Shown here piece by piece: positions 14,976-15,065 of a stretch of DNA of 15,065 bases. Location: the NCBI GenBank assembly GCA_016784425.1, contig JADHUQ010000037.1:1-15065 (forward strand). Reading direction: 5' to 3'. This DNA is from Candidatus Delongbacteria bacterium. GTDB lineage: Bacteria; CAIWAD01; BS150m-G50. Numbering within the stretch: position 1 is the first letter of the stretch; each line of letters begins with the position of its first letter. Both the position numbers and the translations under genes were made by a program. The notes below the pieces were generated by a model, which was given only the letters and a program-made list of their open reading frames with translations, searched no databases and had not been told where the DNA came from.

Positions 14976-15065
14976 ATGCAGCTGATCAAGCTGGAACAGA
15001 ACAGCCGGGCAAGCGCTGTCCTGCTGCTCCTGGTTCTGATGCTGCCGGTCATGGTTTCCGCACAG
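14976..15065 (+). CDS. Start of an exported protein, truncated by the window edge
   Basis: Only the first 30 codons are visible. ATG 14976 is preceded by GAGG (14967-14970) at 5 bases. The residues start with a polar segment of 12 containing K5 and R11, then a hydrophobic core (AVLLLLVLMLPVMV), then S-A-Q, which resembles a Sec signal peptide with cleavage after VSA. No lipobox Cys is visible. The mature protein lies outside the window, so no function can be given. It sits 31 bases after the phosphatase gene. Confidence 0.7.
   Translation, partial: MQLIKLEQNSRASAVLLLLVLMLPVMVSAQ

Overview
The window looks like a chromosomal segment of a Gram-negative bacterium of moderately high GC, with tightly packed operons and frequent TTG and GTG starts. 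A lapA-lapB pair (LPS-assembly regulators) shows an LPS-type outer membrane. The order miaB - lapA - lapB - SPOR protein - mutS - phosphatase, next to soluble multi-domain kinases, suggests a Desulfuromonadales/Geobacter-like lineage (former Deltaproteobacteria). That placement is inferred from gene content only; the sequence has no rRNA or other phylogenetic marker I could test.

Region 1 (1-325) has no gene. It opens with two perfect 55-bp tandem repeats plus the first 8 bases of a third, then a roughly 200-bp leader before the first operon.

Region 2 (326-7203) is a five-gene signalling operon with overlapping or closely spaced genes. It contains two paralogous soluble histidine kinases, a SpoIIE/RsbU-type PP2C phosphatase with a C-terminal HATPase-like domain, a STAS anti-sigma-factor antagonist, and a receiver domain fused to an RsbW-type anti-sigma kinase. 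Read together, this is a partner-switching module whose switch kinase is under two-component control. The only receiver with a full active site is the one on the RsbW-like protein, so the two kinases most likely signal to it. The N-terminal receiver-like domains of both kinases, and the C-terminal ATPase domain of the phosphatase, lack key active-site residues. No sigma factor lies in the window, so the final target is unknown. A hairpin with a T-run follows the last gene.

Region 3 (7204-8418) holds a small uncharacterised gene (+) whose 3' end overlaps a convergent ArsR-type regulator with a DUF2087-like C-terminal domain (-). The 216-bp divergent gap to miaB contains a perfect 13-bp palindrome, a candidate operator.

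Region 4 (8419-15065) is a housekeeping operon on the + strand: miaB (tRNA modification), lapA and lapB (control of LPS synthesis), an exported SPOR-domain protein, mutS (mismatch repair), a low-molecular-weight protein tyrosine phosphatase, and the first 30 codons of an exported protein cut by the window edge. Several of its junctions are 4-nt stop/start overlaps, which suggests translational coupling.
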